Position numbers and translations under genes: made by a program | Source of the DNA: Pseudomonas fluorescens | GTDB taxonomy: Bacteria > Pseudomonadota > Gammaproteobacteria > Pseudomonadales > Pseudomonadaceae | Length of the DNA: 64,000 nt | Assembly: GCA_902825215.1 (NCBI GenBank) | Contig: LR782234.1 | Location: 3,534,001-3,598,000 of the forward strand | Reading direction: 5' to 3' | The notes under the pieces: generated by a model | Database searches by the model: none | Seen by the model: the letters and a program-made list of their open reading frames with translations, nothing else | What the model was told of the DNA's origin: nothing | Part shown: one piece after another, positions 1 through 9,164 of the stretch | Numbering within the stretch: the stretch's first letter is position 1 | How the letters are laid out: every line of letters begins with the position of its first letter

Positions 1-91
1 ACTGGGCGTCTGCGTTCGGGCCTGCATTTGTTATGACGCGCGGGCGAACGCACAGGGAGCCATATCACCTGTGCGCTTCGCCTCCGTCCGA

Positions 92-826
92 TCAATGCGG
101 ACTGGCCACCGGCCGCACGACAATCTCACTGACATCGACATCGTCAGGCTGGTCAATCGCGTAAACCAACGCTCGCGCAATCGCATCGGCCTCCAGCGCT
201 ACGCTGCGGAACGCGCGCATTTCCTCACGCGCCACCTCATCGGAAATCGAATCCGCCAGTTCGGACTCGACCACACCCGGGCAAACCACAGTCACGCGGA
301 TCTTGTCCGTTTCCTGGCGCAGGCCATCGGAGATGGCTCTGACTGCGAATTTGGTCGCGCAATACACGGCGGCGGTCGGTGACACCGCGAGGCCGCCAAT
401 CGAAGAAATGTTGATGACCTGGCCGAAGCCCTGCGCTTCCATCCCCGGCAACACCGCGGCGATACCGTGCAGCACGCCACGCACGTTGACGTCGAGCATC
501 TGGTTCCATTCATCGACCTTCAGCGCAGCCAGGGGCGACAGCGGCATGACCCCGGCGTTGTTGATGATCACGTCGACCTTGCCGTGCTGCGCCTTGGCGA
601 ATTCAACGAAGGCCTGCATCGAGCTCATGTCGGTCACGTCGAGTGCGCGAGCGCTGGCGGAGCCGCCTTCGCTGCTGATCTCGCCGACCAGTTTTTCCAG
701 GCGTTCGGTGCGGCGGGCACCGAGTACTACGTGGGCGCCTTTGGCTGCGATCAGTCGCGCGGCGGCCTCGCCGATACCGCTGCTGGCGCCGGTGATCAAT
801 ACGACTTTGTTTTGAATGTTCGACAT
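92..826 (-). CDS. SDR family NAD(P)-dependent oxidoreductase
   Basis: A 244-residue classical short-chain dehydrogenase, predicted to be a cytosolic NAD(P)-dependent alcohol/ketone oxidoreductase. It has the glycine-rich cofactor motif TGASSGIG near residue 13, the NNAG motif near residue 90, and a catalytic Ser followed by YCATK. The sequence after the fold resembles the many YdfG/clavaldehyde-dehydrogenase-like SDRs, but the substrate cannot be read from it. The start is supported by an AGGAG ribosome site about 9 bases before the ATG. It lies downstream of, and on the same strand as, the AraC regulator at 1000-1908, with a 173-base gap, so that regulator may control it. Confidence 0.9.
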   Translation of the reverse strand: MSNIQNKVVLITGASSGIGEAAARLIAAKGAHVVLGARRTERLEKLVGEISSEGGSASARALDVTDMSSMQAFVEFAKAQHGKVDVIINNAGVMPLSPLAALKVDEWNQMLDVNVRGVLHGIAAVLPGMEAQGFGQVINISSIGGLAVSPTAAVYCATKFAVRAISDGLRQETDKIRVTVVCPGVVESELADSISDEVAREEMRAFRSVALEADAIARALVYAIDQPDDVDVSEIVVRPVASPH

Positions 827-999
827 ATCCGTTTCTCCTGCTCAGAGCATGGGAAGTCAGCCGGGCCGCGGGGTGCGGGTGTTGGCTGGGTACGTCGAAA
901 AGGTTAAGCGCGCAGGCCCGGTGAGCGCGTGCCGAAAGCTGCGTGAGGTTTGCCTATTCGTGTCTGAGTGCGCGGTGATGATTTACCGACGCCACCTCT

Positions 1000-1908
1000 T
1001 CAAGTACCGCGAAATTCGCTGGGCGTGACCCCCACTTCACGACGAAACACCTGCGAAAAGTGACTGGCACTGGAATAGCCGACCTCCAGACCGATGTCGA
1101 TCACGCTGCGCTGCGACTCGAGCAACAGTTGCCGCGCGCGGGCCATGCGCAAACGGATGAAATATTGCGAAGGCGCCAGACCGGTGGCGCGTTTGAACAG
1201 GCGGCTGAAGTGGTATTCGCTGAGCTCGGCGAGCGCCGCCAATGTTGCCAGGCTGAATTCTTCATCCATCTGCGCGGTCATCGCCTCGGTGACTTTGCGC
1301 AGTTTGTAGGCTTGCAGCGCATTGACCCGACGCCCCGCCTGGGTCTCGGCCGGATAGGTGCGCAGCAGGTGCACGGCGAGCGCCTGGGACAGCGACTGGG
1401 CGAACAGTGCGCTGGGCGTGCGTTGCTCGATCAGTTCGCTGCGCAATTGCTGCAGGACAAACGCGACGTGCGAATCCCGTGCTCCTGAAACATCGCGCAA
1501 GCGCAGCGGCGCGCTGGCTTGCCCGGACAGCTCGCGCGAGGCACGTTCGATCAGTGGCAAGCCCAGATAAAGGTGCATGACTTCGAAGGTTTCGCCATCG
1601 CGGGTCTGCCAGCGCATTTCGTAAGGCTCCTCCGATTGAGTCAGAAAAAAGTCCCCCGCGCTGACCTCAGTCGCTTCCCATTCACCACCCGGCGCCCGTT
1701 CCTCCACCCTCGCCGCGCCTGCCAGAACCAACACCAGCAACGGCTCCACCACCGCTGGCACCGTAATCGGTTCATTGATACTGCGATGGCTGAACAGCTG
1801 AATCACGACATCGTCAATTTGCGGCCGCGAAGTCAGCGCGAGGGGTTCGCCCGGCAGGTAATCAGCCATGGACTCGCCTGTTATGCGCATCTGAGTAGTA
1901 TTCGCCAT
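1000..1908 (-). CDS. AraC family transcriptional regulator, cupin-type sensor domain
   Basis: A 302-residue regulator. Residues 1 to about 190 form a cupin-like effector domain, and the last 100 residues carry the two helix-turn-helix motifs of the AraC/XylS family, ending with the typical LEVGYSSASHFSQVFRREVGV signature. An AGGG ribosome site precedes the ATG; the later Met14 is a possible alternative start. It is divergent from the SDR gene at 2108 and upstream of the SDR gene at 92-826, so either could be its target. The inducer is unknown. Confidence 0.9.
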   Translation of the reverse strand: MANTTQMRITGESMADYLPGEPLALTSRPQIDDVVIQLFSHRSINEPITVPAVVEPLLVLVLAGAARVEERAPGGEWEATEVSAGDFFLTQSEEPYEMRWQTRDGETFEVMHLYLGLPLIERASRELSGQASAPLRLRDVSGARDSHVAFVLQQLRSELIEQRTPSALFAQSLSQALAVHLLRTYPAETQAGRRVNALQAYKLRKVTEAMTAQMDEEFSLATLAALAELSEYHFSRLFKRATGLAPSQYFIRLRMARARQLLLESQRSVIDIGLEVGYSSASHFSQVFRREVGVTPSEFRGT

Positions 1909-2107
1909 GAAACGGCCCTTTCATTTCCGTGGTTGCGAAACCTGACAATAGCCCAGCCGTGAGCATATTGGGCGCAAAACTCCGACAGCCGCGGCAAGCC
2001 CGCGAAAGTCGCCACCCGCGTATTGCGAGACAGTTGAACCGTCGCCGACACCAGCGCCAAACGTTGCTGGCAAGGCAGTCCTGACTGGATCAACGTGGAG
2101 AAAGATC

Positions 2108-2872
2108 ATGAGCGAGATCGACAACAGCACACCAAACGAAGTGATGGGCAAAGTGGCCCTGGTCACCGGCGCAGCCAGTGGCATCGGCAAGGCGATCGCC
2201 TTGTTGCTGCACGCCCGCGGCGCCAAAGTCATCGCCGAAGACCTCAACCCCGCCGTGCAGGAACTGGCCCGCCCCGGCCTGGTGCCATTGGTGGCGGACA
2301 TCACCGAAGACGGCGCCGCAGAACGTGCGGTAGCCCTGGCCGTTGAGCAGTTCGGCCGCCTGGATATTCTGGTCAACAACGCCGGGATCATTATCAACAA
2401 ACTGGTGATCGACATGACCCGCGAGGACTGGGAGCGCATTCAGGCGGTCAACGCCACCGCCGCTTTCCTGCACAGTCGCGAAGCGGTCAAAGCGATGATG
2501 CCGAACAAGTCCGGTGCGATCGTCAACATCGCCTCCTATGCGTCGTATTTCGCCTTCCCGACCATTGCCGCCTACACGGCCTCGAAAGGCGCACTGGCAC
2601 AACTGACCCGCACCCTGGCCCTGGAAGTAATCGGTCATGGCATTCGCGTCAATGCCGTCGGCGTCGGTGATGTGGTGACCAACATTCTCAACGACGTGGT
2701 CGACGATGGCCCCGCTTTCCTGGCGCAACACGGTGAAAACGCGCCCATCGGCCGCGCTGCGCAGCCGGAGGAAATCGCTGAAGTGGTCGCGTTCATCGCC
2801 TCGGACCGTGCCAGTTTCATGGTCGGCGCGGTGGTCATGGCCGATGGCGGCATGACCGTCACTGCTGGCTGA
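2108..2872 (+). CDS. SDR family oxidoreductase
   Basis: A 254-residue classical SDR. Visible motifs are TGAASGIG near residue 21, NNAG near residue 90, and the catalytic Ser and YTASK near residue 157. The C-terminus ends in the usual MVGAVVMADGGMTVTAG cofactor/substrate-loop sequence of 3-oxoacyl-ACP-reductase-like SDRs. A GGAGAAAG ribosome site precedes the ATG. It is transcribed divergently from the AraC gene at 1000-1908, across about 200 bases that probably hold both promoters. The substrate is not identifiable. Confidence 0.9.
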   Translation: MSEIDNSTPNEVMGKVALVTGAASGIGKAIALLLHARGAKVIAEDLNPAVQELARPGLVPLVADITEDGAAERAVALAVEQFGRLDILVNNAGIIINKLVIDMTREDWERIQAVNATAAFLHSREAVKAMMPNKSGAIVNIASYASYFAFPTIAAYTASKGALAQLTRTLALEVIGHGIRVNAVGVGDVVTNILNDVVDDGPAFLAQHGENAPIGRAAQPEEIAEVVAFIASDRASFMVGAVVMADGGMTVTAG

Positions 2873-3022
2873 ACCAGCGCCAGGCGCAGGCAAAGCAGGA
2901 TCAGGCAGATCTGCGGCAGTATCGGCCTAACGCCGCGCCCTCCCCGCTACGTAACCTGAACATCAGCAACGGACGCACCGACAGGCCACGGACGGCCACA
3001 GGCGAAATGAGGAGAAATTCTT

Positions 3023-3280
3023 ATGAAACGCGCTAAACACATCACTGAAGAAAACCGCTATGTCGGTATGTGGGTGACGGCCGATGGCTTCATCCGTCAT
3101 CAGCTTCTGGGCACTGGTCGCTATGACGAAGCCCGTGGTAAAAAAAGCAGTGCCTATCAGGGCCGCTATGTGTTGTCGGGCGACTATATCCAGTATTGGG
3201 ACGACACCGGGTTCACCGCTGACGGGCATTTTCGTGACGATGCGCTCTATCACGCCGGCATGATTCTCTACCGGCAATGA
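3023..3280 (+). CDS. Atu4866 domain-containing small protein
   Basis: An 85-residue protein resembling the Atu4866 family: RYVGMWVTADGFIRHQLL near the N-terminus, then GRYDEARG and YQGRYVLSGDYIQYWDDTGF. The fold is expected to be a small lipocalin-like beta barrel, with unknown function. A GAGGAGAAA ribosome site makes the start clear. Its stop codon overlaps the first possible start of the following AraC gene (ATGA). This suggests translational coupling and a sensor/regulator or output/regulator pairing. It probably acts in the cytosol, as no signal peptide is visible. Confidence 0.8.
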   Translation: MKRAKHITEENRYVGMWVTADGFIRHQLLGTGRYDEARGKKSSAYQGRYVLSGDYIQYWDDTGFTADGHFRDDALYHAGMILYRQ

Positions 3281-4278
3281 GCGAACGGATGAAGCCGGGA
3301 CCTGACCGTCTGCCTGAACATTTCCGGGCAGACGTTCCTCAATCTTTACGAGTGTTTGACATGCAACCGAGCGATGCTTCCCTTTTGCAAAACACCGCGC
3401 TCTATCGCACTGAACTGATCCGTGCGCTGACCCAGCGCTTTGCCGAGCCGGGGATCTACGAGACCGCTATCGCGCCACTGCACGTGATTCGCATGGACCA
3501 GCCCACCGAGCTGATCCACACCGTGCACAAACCGGCGCTGTGCCTGATTTTGCAGGGGCGAAAGGAAGTCGGCCTCGGCGAGGATTGCTACCGGTACGAC
3601 CCGCTGAATTACCTGGTGGTCTCGGTCACATTGCCGGTGTCCGGTCGTGTCTTGCAGGCGAGCCCGGAGGCGCCTTATCTGTGTATCCGCCTGGATTTCG
3701 AAGCCACCGATCTTGCGCAGGTGATCGCCGATGCGCCGCCGACGGGCGTGCCGGACGAGCCCGAGCGCGGGATGTTTCTGGAAACCATCGACGTGCCGCT
3801 GCTGGAAACCATGCTGCGTCTGGTGCGCCTGCTGGAAACTCCACGGGACATCGGCATGCTCGCACCGCTGGCCTTGCGCGAGATGTACTACCGCCTGCTG
3901 CGCGGCGTCCACGGGCGTCGCCTGTATGAACTGGCCATGGGTGATTCGCAAGCGCGCCGCGTGTCGCGGGCGATCGACTGGCTGAACAGCCATTACACCC
4001 AGCCGCTGCGCATCGAGGAACTGGCGCGCATCGCCAACCTCGGCAGCTCAACCTTGCATCACCGCTTCAAGGCCATGACGGCGATGAGCCCGCTGCAATA
4101 CCAGAAGCAACTGCGCCTGCAGGAGGCCCGCCGGCTGATGCTCGGTGAGGGGCTGGACGTGGCGAGCGCCTGTTATCGCGTCGGCTATGAAAGCCCCTCG
4201 CAATTCAGCCGTGAGTACAGCCGCCAGTTCGGCTCGCCGCCCTCGAAAGATATCAGCAGTGCGCGGAGCCTGGCGTGA
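3277..4278 (+). CDS. AraC family transcriptional regulator (AraC_N type)
   Basis: A 333-residue regulator with an AraC_N sensor domain (TELIHTVHKPALCLILQGRKEV is typical of this subgroup) and a C-terminal double helix-turn-helix ending SPSQFSREYSRQFGSPP. The first ATG overlaps the stop of the Atu4866 gene by four bases. An in-frame ATG at 3361 would give 305 residues, closer to the usual family length. Neither start has a strong ribosome site, so coupling favours the first. Regulators of this subgroup commonly control neighbouring oxidoreductase genes; here the SDR gene at 2108 and the Atu4866 gene are candidates. Confidence 0.88.
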   Translation: MSERMKPGPDRLPEHFRADVPQSLRVFDMQPSDASLLQNTALYRTELIRALTQRFAEPGIYETAIAPLHVIRMDQPTELIHTVHKPALCLILQGRKEVGLGEDCYRYDPLNYLVVSVTLPVSGRVLQASPEAPYLCIRLDFEATDLAQVIADAPPTGVPDEPERGMFLETIDVPLLETMLRLVRLLETPRDIGMLAPLALREMYYRLLRGVHGRRLYELAMGDSQARRVSRAIDWLNSHYTQPLRIEELARIANLGSSTLHHRFKAMTAMSPLQYQKQLRLQEARRLMLGEGLDVASACYRVGYESPSQFSREYSRQFGSPPSKDISSARSLA

Positions 4279-4295
4279 GCGACTAGCAGCTCGCT

Positions 4296-5507
4296 TTATT
4301 CGCCCAGTGCGAGCTTCGCGGCGCGAGGTTTACGCGTAAGCATTATGCGGAATATCACAAAACCGGCGATGGCAAACGCGGCATTCAGCGCGACCATCGC
4401 GAAGGCGGTGTCGTCCTGCAGGCAACTGAGCAGCAAGCCGGCAACAGTCGCACCGGCCATTTGCGCAAAGCCGATGAAACCTGCCGCCAGCCCTGCCCGG
4501 GTCGGATTGGGAATCACCGCGCCAGCAACCGAACCGGGCAGCACCATGCCCGCTCCCAGCGTCAGCAATACCTGTGGCAGCATCAAACCGGTGACCGATG
4601 GGCCAGCGAATTGGTGAATGATGAACGAAAGACTGGCGCCTACCGCAACCAGGCCGGTGCCTAGGGCAACGATCTTTTCCGGACCAGACTTGATGATGGT
4701 GCGGTTGGTGTACACCGCACCGGCAATCAAACCGGAAACGATGCTGCCAAACAGCAGACCGTATTGCGTCGGGCTCAAGCCAAGCTGGCCCACGAACACC
4801 CGCGATGAGCCGGCGATGAAGCTGAACATCGCGCCGTAAGTGCAGGCGATGGCAACCGAAAAACTGCGCACAGACGAGCCCTTGAGCAGCGCCGCATAAT
4901 TGCCCATCAGTGTTTTCAAGCGCCCGGCCTGCGGGTCACGCTGCAGATGGGTTTCCTTGAAAAACAGCGAGGCGATCAGCGCCAGTGCGCCGAACAATAC
5001 CGTCGCCATGACCACCGCGCGCCAGCCGCCGGCGTGAGTGGCGATCAACCCGCCGATTACAGGTGAGAGCATGATGGTACTGAGCATGCCGATCACCGTG
5101 ATGGCCATGATCGGTCCGGCGCGCTCTTTCCACACATCGCGCACAATGCTGCGCGCCACCACCAGCGCCGCGCAGGCGCCCAACCCCTGCAGAGCACGGC
5201 CGACGATGAATTCGTCCATGCTCTGCGCATACGCCATCCACAGCGAAGCCAGCACGTAAGTCGCAACGCCAGCGAGCAATAGCGGGCGCCGGCCGAGGCG
5301 ATCCGAAAGCGGGCCGAAGAACAACTGACCCAGACCAAAAGCGGCGACAAACATCGACAACGCTGCCAGCGAGGCACCCGGCGCCGCGCCAAGGCCTGAC
5401 TCGAGTTCGCGCAGGCTGGGAATCAGCAACTGCGTGGAAATTTCCCCGAGGCCGCAAAGCCCGATCAGGAGTGCGAGCAATACGCTGGAACGAGTGGATG
5501 TGTGCAT
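4296..5507 (-). CDS. MFS multidrug efflux transporter, Bcr/CflA-like
   Basis: A 403-residue inner-membrane transporter with 12 predicted helices, probably a proton-driven drug or metabolite exporter. The loop 2-3 signature DRLGRRP is at about residue 73, and the helix 4-5 region GACAALVVARSIVRD matches the drug:H+ antiporter-1 (Bcr/CflA) branch. A TTG codon lies 30 bases upstream, but the ATG at 5507 gives the normal N-terminus just before the first helix. It is convergent with the AraC gene at 3277-4278. The substrate is unknown. Confidence 0.88.
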   Translation of the reverse strand: MHTSTRSSVLLALLIGLCGLGEISTQLLIPSLRELESGLGAAPGASLAALSMFVAAFGLGQLFFGPLSDRLGRRPLLLAGVATYVLASLWMAYAQSMDEFIVGRALQGLGACAALVVARSIVRDVWKERAGPIMAITVIGMLSTIMLSPVIGGLIATHAGGWRAVVMATVLFGALALIASLFFKETHLQRDPQAGRLKTLMGNYAALLKGSSVRSFSVAIACTYGAMFSFIAGSSRVFVGQLGLSPTQYGLLFGSIVSGLIAGAVYTNRTIIKSGPEKIVALGTGLVAVGASLSFIIHQFAGPSVTGLMLPQVLLTLGAGMVLPGSVAGAVIPNPTRAGLAAGFIGFAQMAGATVAGLLLSCLQDDTAFAMVALNAAFAIAGFVIFRIMLTRKPRAAKLALGE

Positions 5508-5699
5508 GGCTGTATCCGAAGTGGATGGGGAGAACAATGCCCCGATCCATTTGGGGTCCCGGTTGTATCAAATACCCTCGCGCGCAATCCAGGACAGCAG
5601 CCAACGACTGCACCGAGGGCGCAGCATTATGGTCATAATAATTTTCGCCTGTAAATATGACGGCCGTAATTTCAGTAACCGTGCAGCGTAGACTCGCGT

Positions 5700-6113
5700 T
5701 CAGCTCACAGGCACAGCAAACACCGCACTGGCGCGCGCCACCGTGCGCTCACCGACATGCAGGCTGACAGCGGCGAACGCCAGTTGCCGACCTCTTTTCG
5801 AATGCTCGAGGCGCACCTCCAGCCATTCATTGATCTGCGCGGCACCGAGATAATCCAGAGTCATGCTCGCGGTAATCAACGGCTGCGGAGGGTCGCTGGA
5901 AAACGCCATGGCGTACCCCATCCCGACATCGGCCAACGTCGCCAACACACCGCCATGCAACGTGCCACGGCCGTTGGCGTGCCTGGCGTCGGTCAACAAT
6001 CCGAGTTCCAGTTGCAGACCACTGCCGCGTGCGTAGATCGGGCCCAGCAGATCGAGTAATGGACTGCTGCGGCTGAACAGCGTGAAACCTTCGGGGATTA
6101 CAGTGGCGTTCAT
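5700..6113 (-). CDS. PaaI family thioesterase (hotdog fold)
   Basis: A 137-residue hotdog-fold protein, predicted to hydrolyse acyl- or aryl-CoA thioesters in the cytosol. The key stretch is NGRGTLHGGVLATLADVGMGYA, where HGG and the later Asp are the PaaI-type active-site neighbourhood. A GGAG site five bases before the ATG at 6113 supports that start over the in-frame ATG seven codons upstream. It is a single gene read in the same direction as the MFS gene. The physiological thioester is unknown. Confidence 0.87.
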   Translation of the reverse strand: MNATVIPEGFTLFSRSSPLLDLLGPIYARGSGLQLELGLLTDARHANGRGTLHGGVLATLADVGMGYAMAFSSDPPQPLITASMTLDYLGAAQINEWLEVRLEHSKRGRQLAFAAVSLHVGERTVARASAVFAVPVS

Positions 6114-6320
6114 GTTTGCTCCGAGTGCCGTCATTCACCGGCGATGTAGACCTGCCTACACTGCTCCTACTCGGTTCTATGTGTGATTGCCTGATCGGGC
6201 CACAACAATCTGTATGTGGAATGTGCAGGCATAAACTGCGAGCCAGAAATGAGAGGCACTGACAGATAAAGCGCGACGGCTATAATCGCAACACATCAGC
6301 CCCCCGTTCGAACTCACCCT

Positions 6321-6791
6321 ATGCCAAGCCCAAGCACCCGCCCTACCCCCGCGCCATTCCTCAAACCCGGCGAAACCGTGGTTCTGTTCGACGGTGTCTG
6401 CAAGCTCTGCAACGGCTGGGCGCGTTTCCTGATTCGCCATGATCACCAGCGCCGCGTGCGCCTGGCCGCCGTGCAATCCCCAGAAGGCCAGGCACTGCTG
6501 GCGTGGGCCGGGTTGCCGGTGGATCAGTTCGACACCATGGCGGTAATTCGCGATCGACATTATTGGGAACGTTCGGATGCGTTCCTTGAAGTGATCCGCC
6601 AATTGCCAGCCCCTTGGCAGCCGCTGCGCCTGCTGCGCGTCTTGCCCCGACGCCTGCGAGACCGGGCGTATGACCGCATCGCGCTGAACCGCTATCGGCT
6701 GTTCGGCCAGTACGACACCTGCCTGCTGCCCAATGCGGACCATGAGTTGCGTTTTCTGAAGATGTCCCCGCTGCCATTCACCGACAAATAG
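6321..6791 (+). CDS. Thiol-disulfide oxidoreductase DCC family protein (DUF393)
   Basis: A 156-residue DUF393 protein. The defining N-terminal motif is VLFDGVCKLCNGWARFLI, with a thioredoxin-like CxxC (C-K-L-C). RYRLFGQYDTCLLP near the end matches the family's C-terminal block. The biochemical role of DCC proteins is poorly known; a redox function is inferred from the CxxC. The ribosome site is weak. It is convergent with the LysR gene at 6795-7676, with only three bases between their stop codons. Confidence 0.88.
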   Translation: MPSPSTRPTPAPFLKPGETVVLFDGVCKLCNGWARFLIRHDHQRRVRLAAVQSPEGQALLAWAGLPVDQFDTMAVIRDRHYWERSDAFLEVIRQLPAPWQPLRLLRVLPRRLRDRAYDRIALNRYRLFGQYDTCLLPNADHELRFLKMSPLPFTDK

Positions 6792-6794
6792 CAG

Positions 6795-7676
6795 TCACAG
6801 GCATCGAAACTCTTCCTTCAAAAGATCGGCAAACCTGTCTTTTGCACGATGCAAGTCAACGTTCTTGTTCGATATAAAATAATTAGTGACGGGCAGCAAA
6901 TCATCAAAAGTAAAAGCGCTTATGCTGCCGATCCTTTTGAACTGCTCAAAAATACCTCTAGGGACTAACGACACACCGGCACCAGAACTGACGCAGCCGA
7001 GAATGGTGCCATAACTGGCTATACTGGTTACGGCACTTTCTACGCCATGCTTTTTCAGCCAACCAAGCAGTGCACCTCGATAAGGGCAACCTTCAGGCCA
7101 CATGAATATATCGACCGCAGCCAAATCCTGCGGTTTGTTTATCCGCCCGGCAGCCGGAGAGGCAATCAGCACCAACTCTTCCTCGTATATTTCAATAACA
7201 TGCAGATCCGGGTGATCGGGCCTTACCGCAACGATAGCGCCATCCAGTTCATGCTTGACTACATCGTTTGATAACTGCGACCAGTCTGCTGTGCGAAATT
7301 GCATTTGCACGGCTGGATAAAGTTGATGAAATTTCGATAACAGCCTCGGCAATCTACCCGTGGCGGAAGACTCTATAGCGCCGATTTTCAATACCCCTGA
7401 AGGCGCAGCTGATGGGTCCAGGACTCGTTGTGATTCCGCGCACAACGACAGGATCTTGTTAACGTAACCGAGAAACAAACTCCCGGATGGGCTGATAACC
7501 AGCCCCCTGCCTTGCCTGATGAACAACGAAACCCCTAGCTCCCGCTCCAGTGCCTTGATCCGGTTGGTGATGTTGGAAGGGACACAGTGCAACAACTCAG
7601 CAGCGCGCACGATGCTTCCTTGATCAGCCACTGTCTTGAACATCGTCAGCTGAGACAACTCCATGTCATTACTCAT
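6795..7676 (-). CDS. LysR family transcriptional regulator
   Basis: A 293-residue LysR-type regulator: an N-terminal winged helix-turn-helix (residues 5-65, FKTVADQGSIVRAAELLHCVPSNITNRIKALERELG), then a periplasmic-binding-protein-like effector domain. It is divergent from the TauE/SafE exporter at 7839, with a 162-base shared upstream region, the standard arrangement for a LysR regulator and its target. Base composition is visibly more AT-rich than in flanking genes. A TTG lies directly before the chosen ATG; a third in-frame start lies at 7664. The effector may be a sulfur or organic acid compound, by neighbour inference only. Confidence 0.92.
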   Translation of the reverse strand: MSNDMELSQLTMFKTVADQGSIVRAAELLHCVPSNITNRIKALERELGVSLFIRQGRGLVISPSGSLFLGYVNKILSLCAESQRVLDPSAAPSGVLKIGAIESSATGRLPRLLSKFHQLYPAVQMQFRTADWSQLSNDVVKHELDGAIVAVRPDHPDLHVIEIYEEELVLIASPAAGRINKPQDLAAVDIFMWPEGCPYRGALLGWLKKHGVESAVTSIASYGTILGCVSSGAGVSLVPRGIFEQFKRIGSISAFTFDDLLPVTNYFISNKNVDLHRAKDRFADLLKEEFRCL

Positions 7677-7838
7677 CAAAAGTGAATGATACGCACACTA
7701 TAAGTCACTTGTTGCAAGCTCTCAAACACGTTATTCATTGCCTCAATTACATGGACAAGCGCACGTTGGCCCATTGCGGACAACAAGGAATCGCCCGTAA
7801 GGAGCGTCGGCTATTGAAACTGAAAACAGTTATTCCTT

Positions 7839-8606
7839 ATGTCCATTGAGCAAGCTCTGATCGCGCTGGGCTTTTTTGCTTTTTGCGGGGGCTTGATTGA
7901 TGCTGCGGTGGGTGGCGGTGGGCTCGTTCAGTTGCCGGCACTGTTACATGCGCTGCCCCAGCAAAGTCTGGCCACGGTTTTCGGCACTAATAAACTGGCT
8001 GTTCTGGCAGGAAACTTATCTTCCATATTCAGCTATGTGAAACGCATAAAAATCCTTTGGCGCTTGATGCTGCCGACCATGTGTTCGGCTTTTATATTTG
8101 CCTTTATTGGCGCCTTCTCCCTTTCAATCGTGCCGAAAAGACTCATGGAGTTTGTTGTCTTTTTTATCCTCATAGCCATGGCCATTTATACGTTCAGCGA
8201 AAAAAAGTTAGGGCTGACGAGTTCAAATATTGAATGTGGTCCGAGGGAAATCGCATTAGGCGTTTTCTTTGGCGGCCTTATTGGTTTTTACGACGGCGTC
8301 TTTGGCCCTGGTAGCGGTAGCCTGCTTCTTTTCGTATTCGTTAAAGTGTTTGGATTCGATTTTCTCAACGCCTCGGCCTCGGCAAAACTGGTCAACCTGG
8401 GGACATTCGGCGCAGCACTGTTATTTTTTGTTCCGTCCGGCAATGTGTTGTGGACCGTCGGCGCTGTCGTCGCCCTGTGCAACATGTTGGGTTCAGTGAC
8501 CGGAGTGGTCCTTGCCCTACGCTACGGAAGCGGGTTCATTCGGGTGTTTTTTTTGATTCTGCTGGTTTTTTTGATCGGCAGAATGGGCTTGTCACTATTC
8601 TCTTAG
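7839..8606 (+). CDS. TauE/SafE family sulfite/organosulfonate-type exporter
   Basis: A 255-residue polytopic membrane protein with about eight hydrophobic helices. The family hallmarks are the N-terminal GGLIDAAVGGGGLVQLPALL and the second-repeat FYDGVFGPGSGSLLLF. TauE/SafE proteins move sulfite, sulfoacetate, taurine-derived anions or related organic acids across the inner membrane; the substrate here is not determined. It is divergent from the LysR gene at 6795-7676, its likely regulator. The region is lower in GC than its surroundings, suggesting later acquisition of the pair. Confidence 0.9.
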   Translation: MSIEQALIALGFFAFCGGLIDAAVGGGGLVQLPALLHALPQQSLATVFGTNKLAVLAGNLSSIFSYVKRIKILWRLMLPTMCSAFIFAFIGAFSLSIVPKRLMEFVVFFILIAMAIYTFSEKKLGLTSSNIECGPREIALGVFFGGLIGFYDGVFGPGSGSLLLFVFVKVFGFDFLNASASAKLVNLGTFGAALLFFVPSGNVLWTVGAVVALCNMLGSVTGVVLALRYGSGFIRVFFLILLVFLIGRMGLSLFS

Positions 8607-8672
8607 GAACCGACGCTGGCGTTTGCCAGCCCCGTATCACCAACGGCGTTTTCGAAAACATGGATTCAACCG

Positions 8673-9164
8673 CTACAGCCAATAACCCAGCAACTGACCC
8701 GGCGTCATCTTCGTCACCATCATCAGCACGATGACAAACATCCCGGCGAATCCCAGCACGCCCATCCAGAACCACGCGCGGTACACGTTCGCATAGCGCA
8801 CATCGAGGACGGCGCCCGCCTCACTGGCCTGCACGGCCATCTGCCAGAGTCGTTTCTGCAGCAGCAGAACCGGCAGCCACAACGCGCCGACGCAGACGAA
8901 GATGATCAGCGACGTCAGTATCCAGTCGGTGCTGATGGGCAACCCGGAAAGACGCAGCAGCCCATAGCCAGTGATGATCTGCACAAAGCCTGCCGGCGTG
9001 GTGATCCAGGTGTCGAAGCGCACCACCATGCGCGCGACGTGGGCGATGACGTGCGGGTTGGCCGTGCGGCTGGCGGCGATCAGATAGAGGTAGGAACCCA
9101 TACCGAACCCGAAGAGGAAAATCGCTGCGATCACATGCAGGTATTTCAGGCATAGATACAGCAT
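8673..9164 (-). CDS. DUF2269 family integral membrane protein
   Basis: A 163-residue membrane protein with four hydrophobic segments, at roughly residues 5-28, 55-72, 80-103 and 130-150. MLYLCLKYLHVIAAIFLFGFGMGSYL is the family's N-terminal signature, including the conserved His in the first helix. Function is unknown. The start codon overlaps the stop of the upstream saccharopine-dehydrogenase-like gene (TGATG), implying translational coupling and shared function. Met1 is fixed by that overlap. Confidence 0.85.
   Translation of the reverse strand: MLYLCLKYLHVIAAIFLFGFGMGSYLYLIAASRTANPHVIAHVARMVVRFDTWITTPAGFVQIITGYGLLRLSGLPISTDWILTSLIIFVCVGALWLPVLLLQKRLWQMAVQASEAGAVLDVRYANVYRAWFWMGVLGFAGMFVIVLMMVTKMTPGQLLGYWL

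Noticed and set aside
1..91. End of an upstream gene at the left edge
   Set aside because: No frame or motif could be tied to a gene in these 91 bases.
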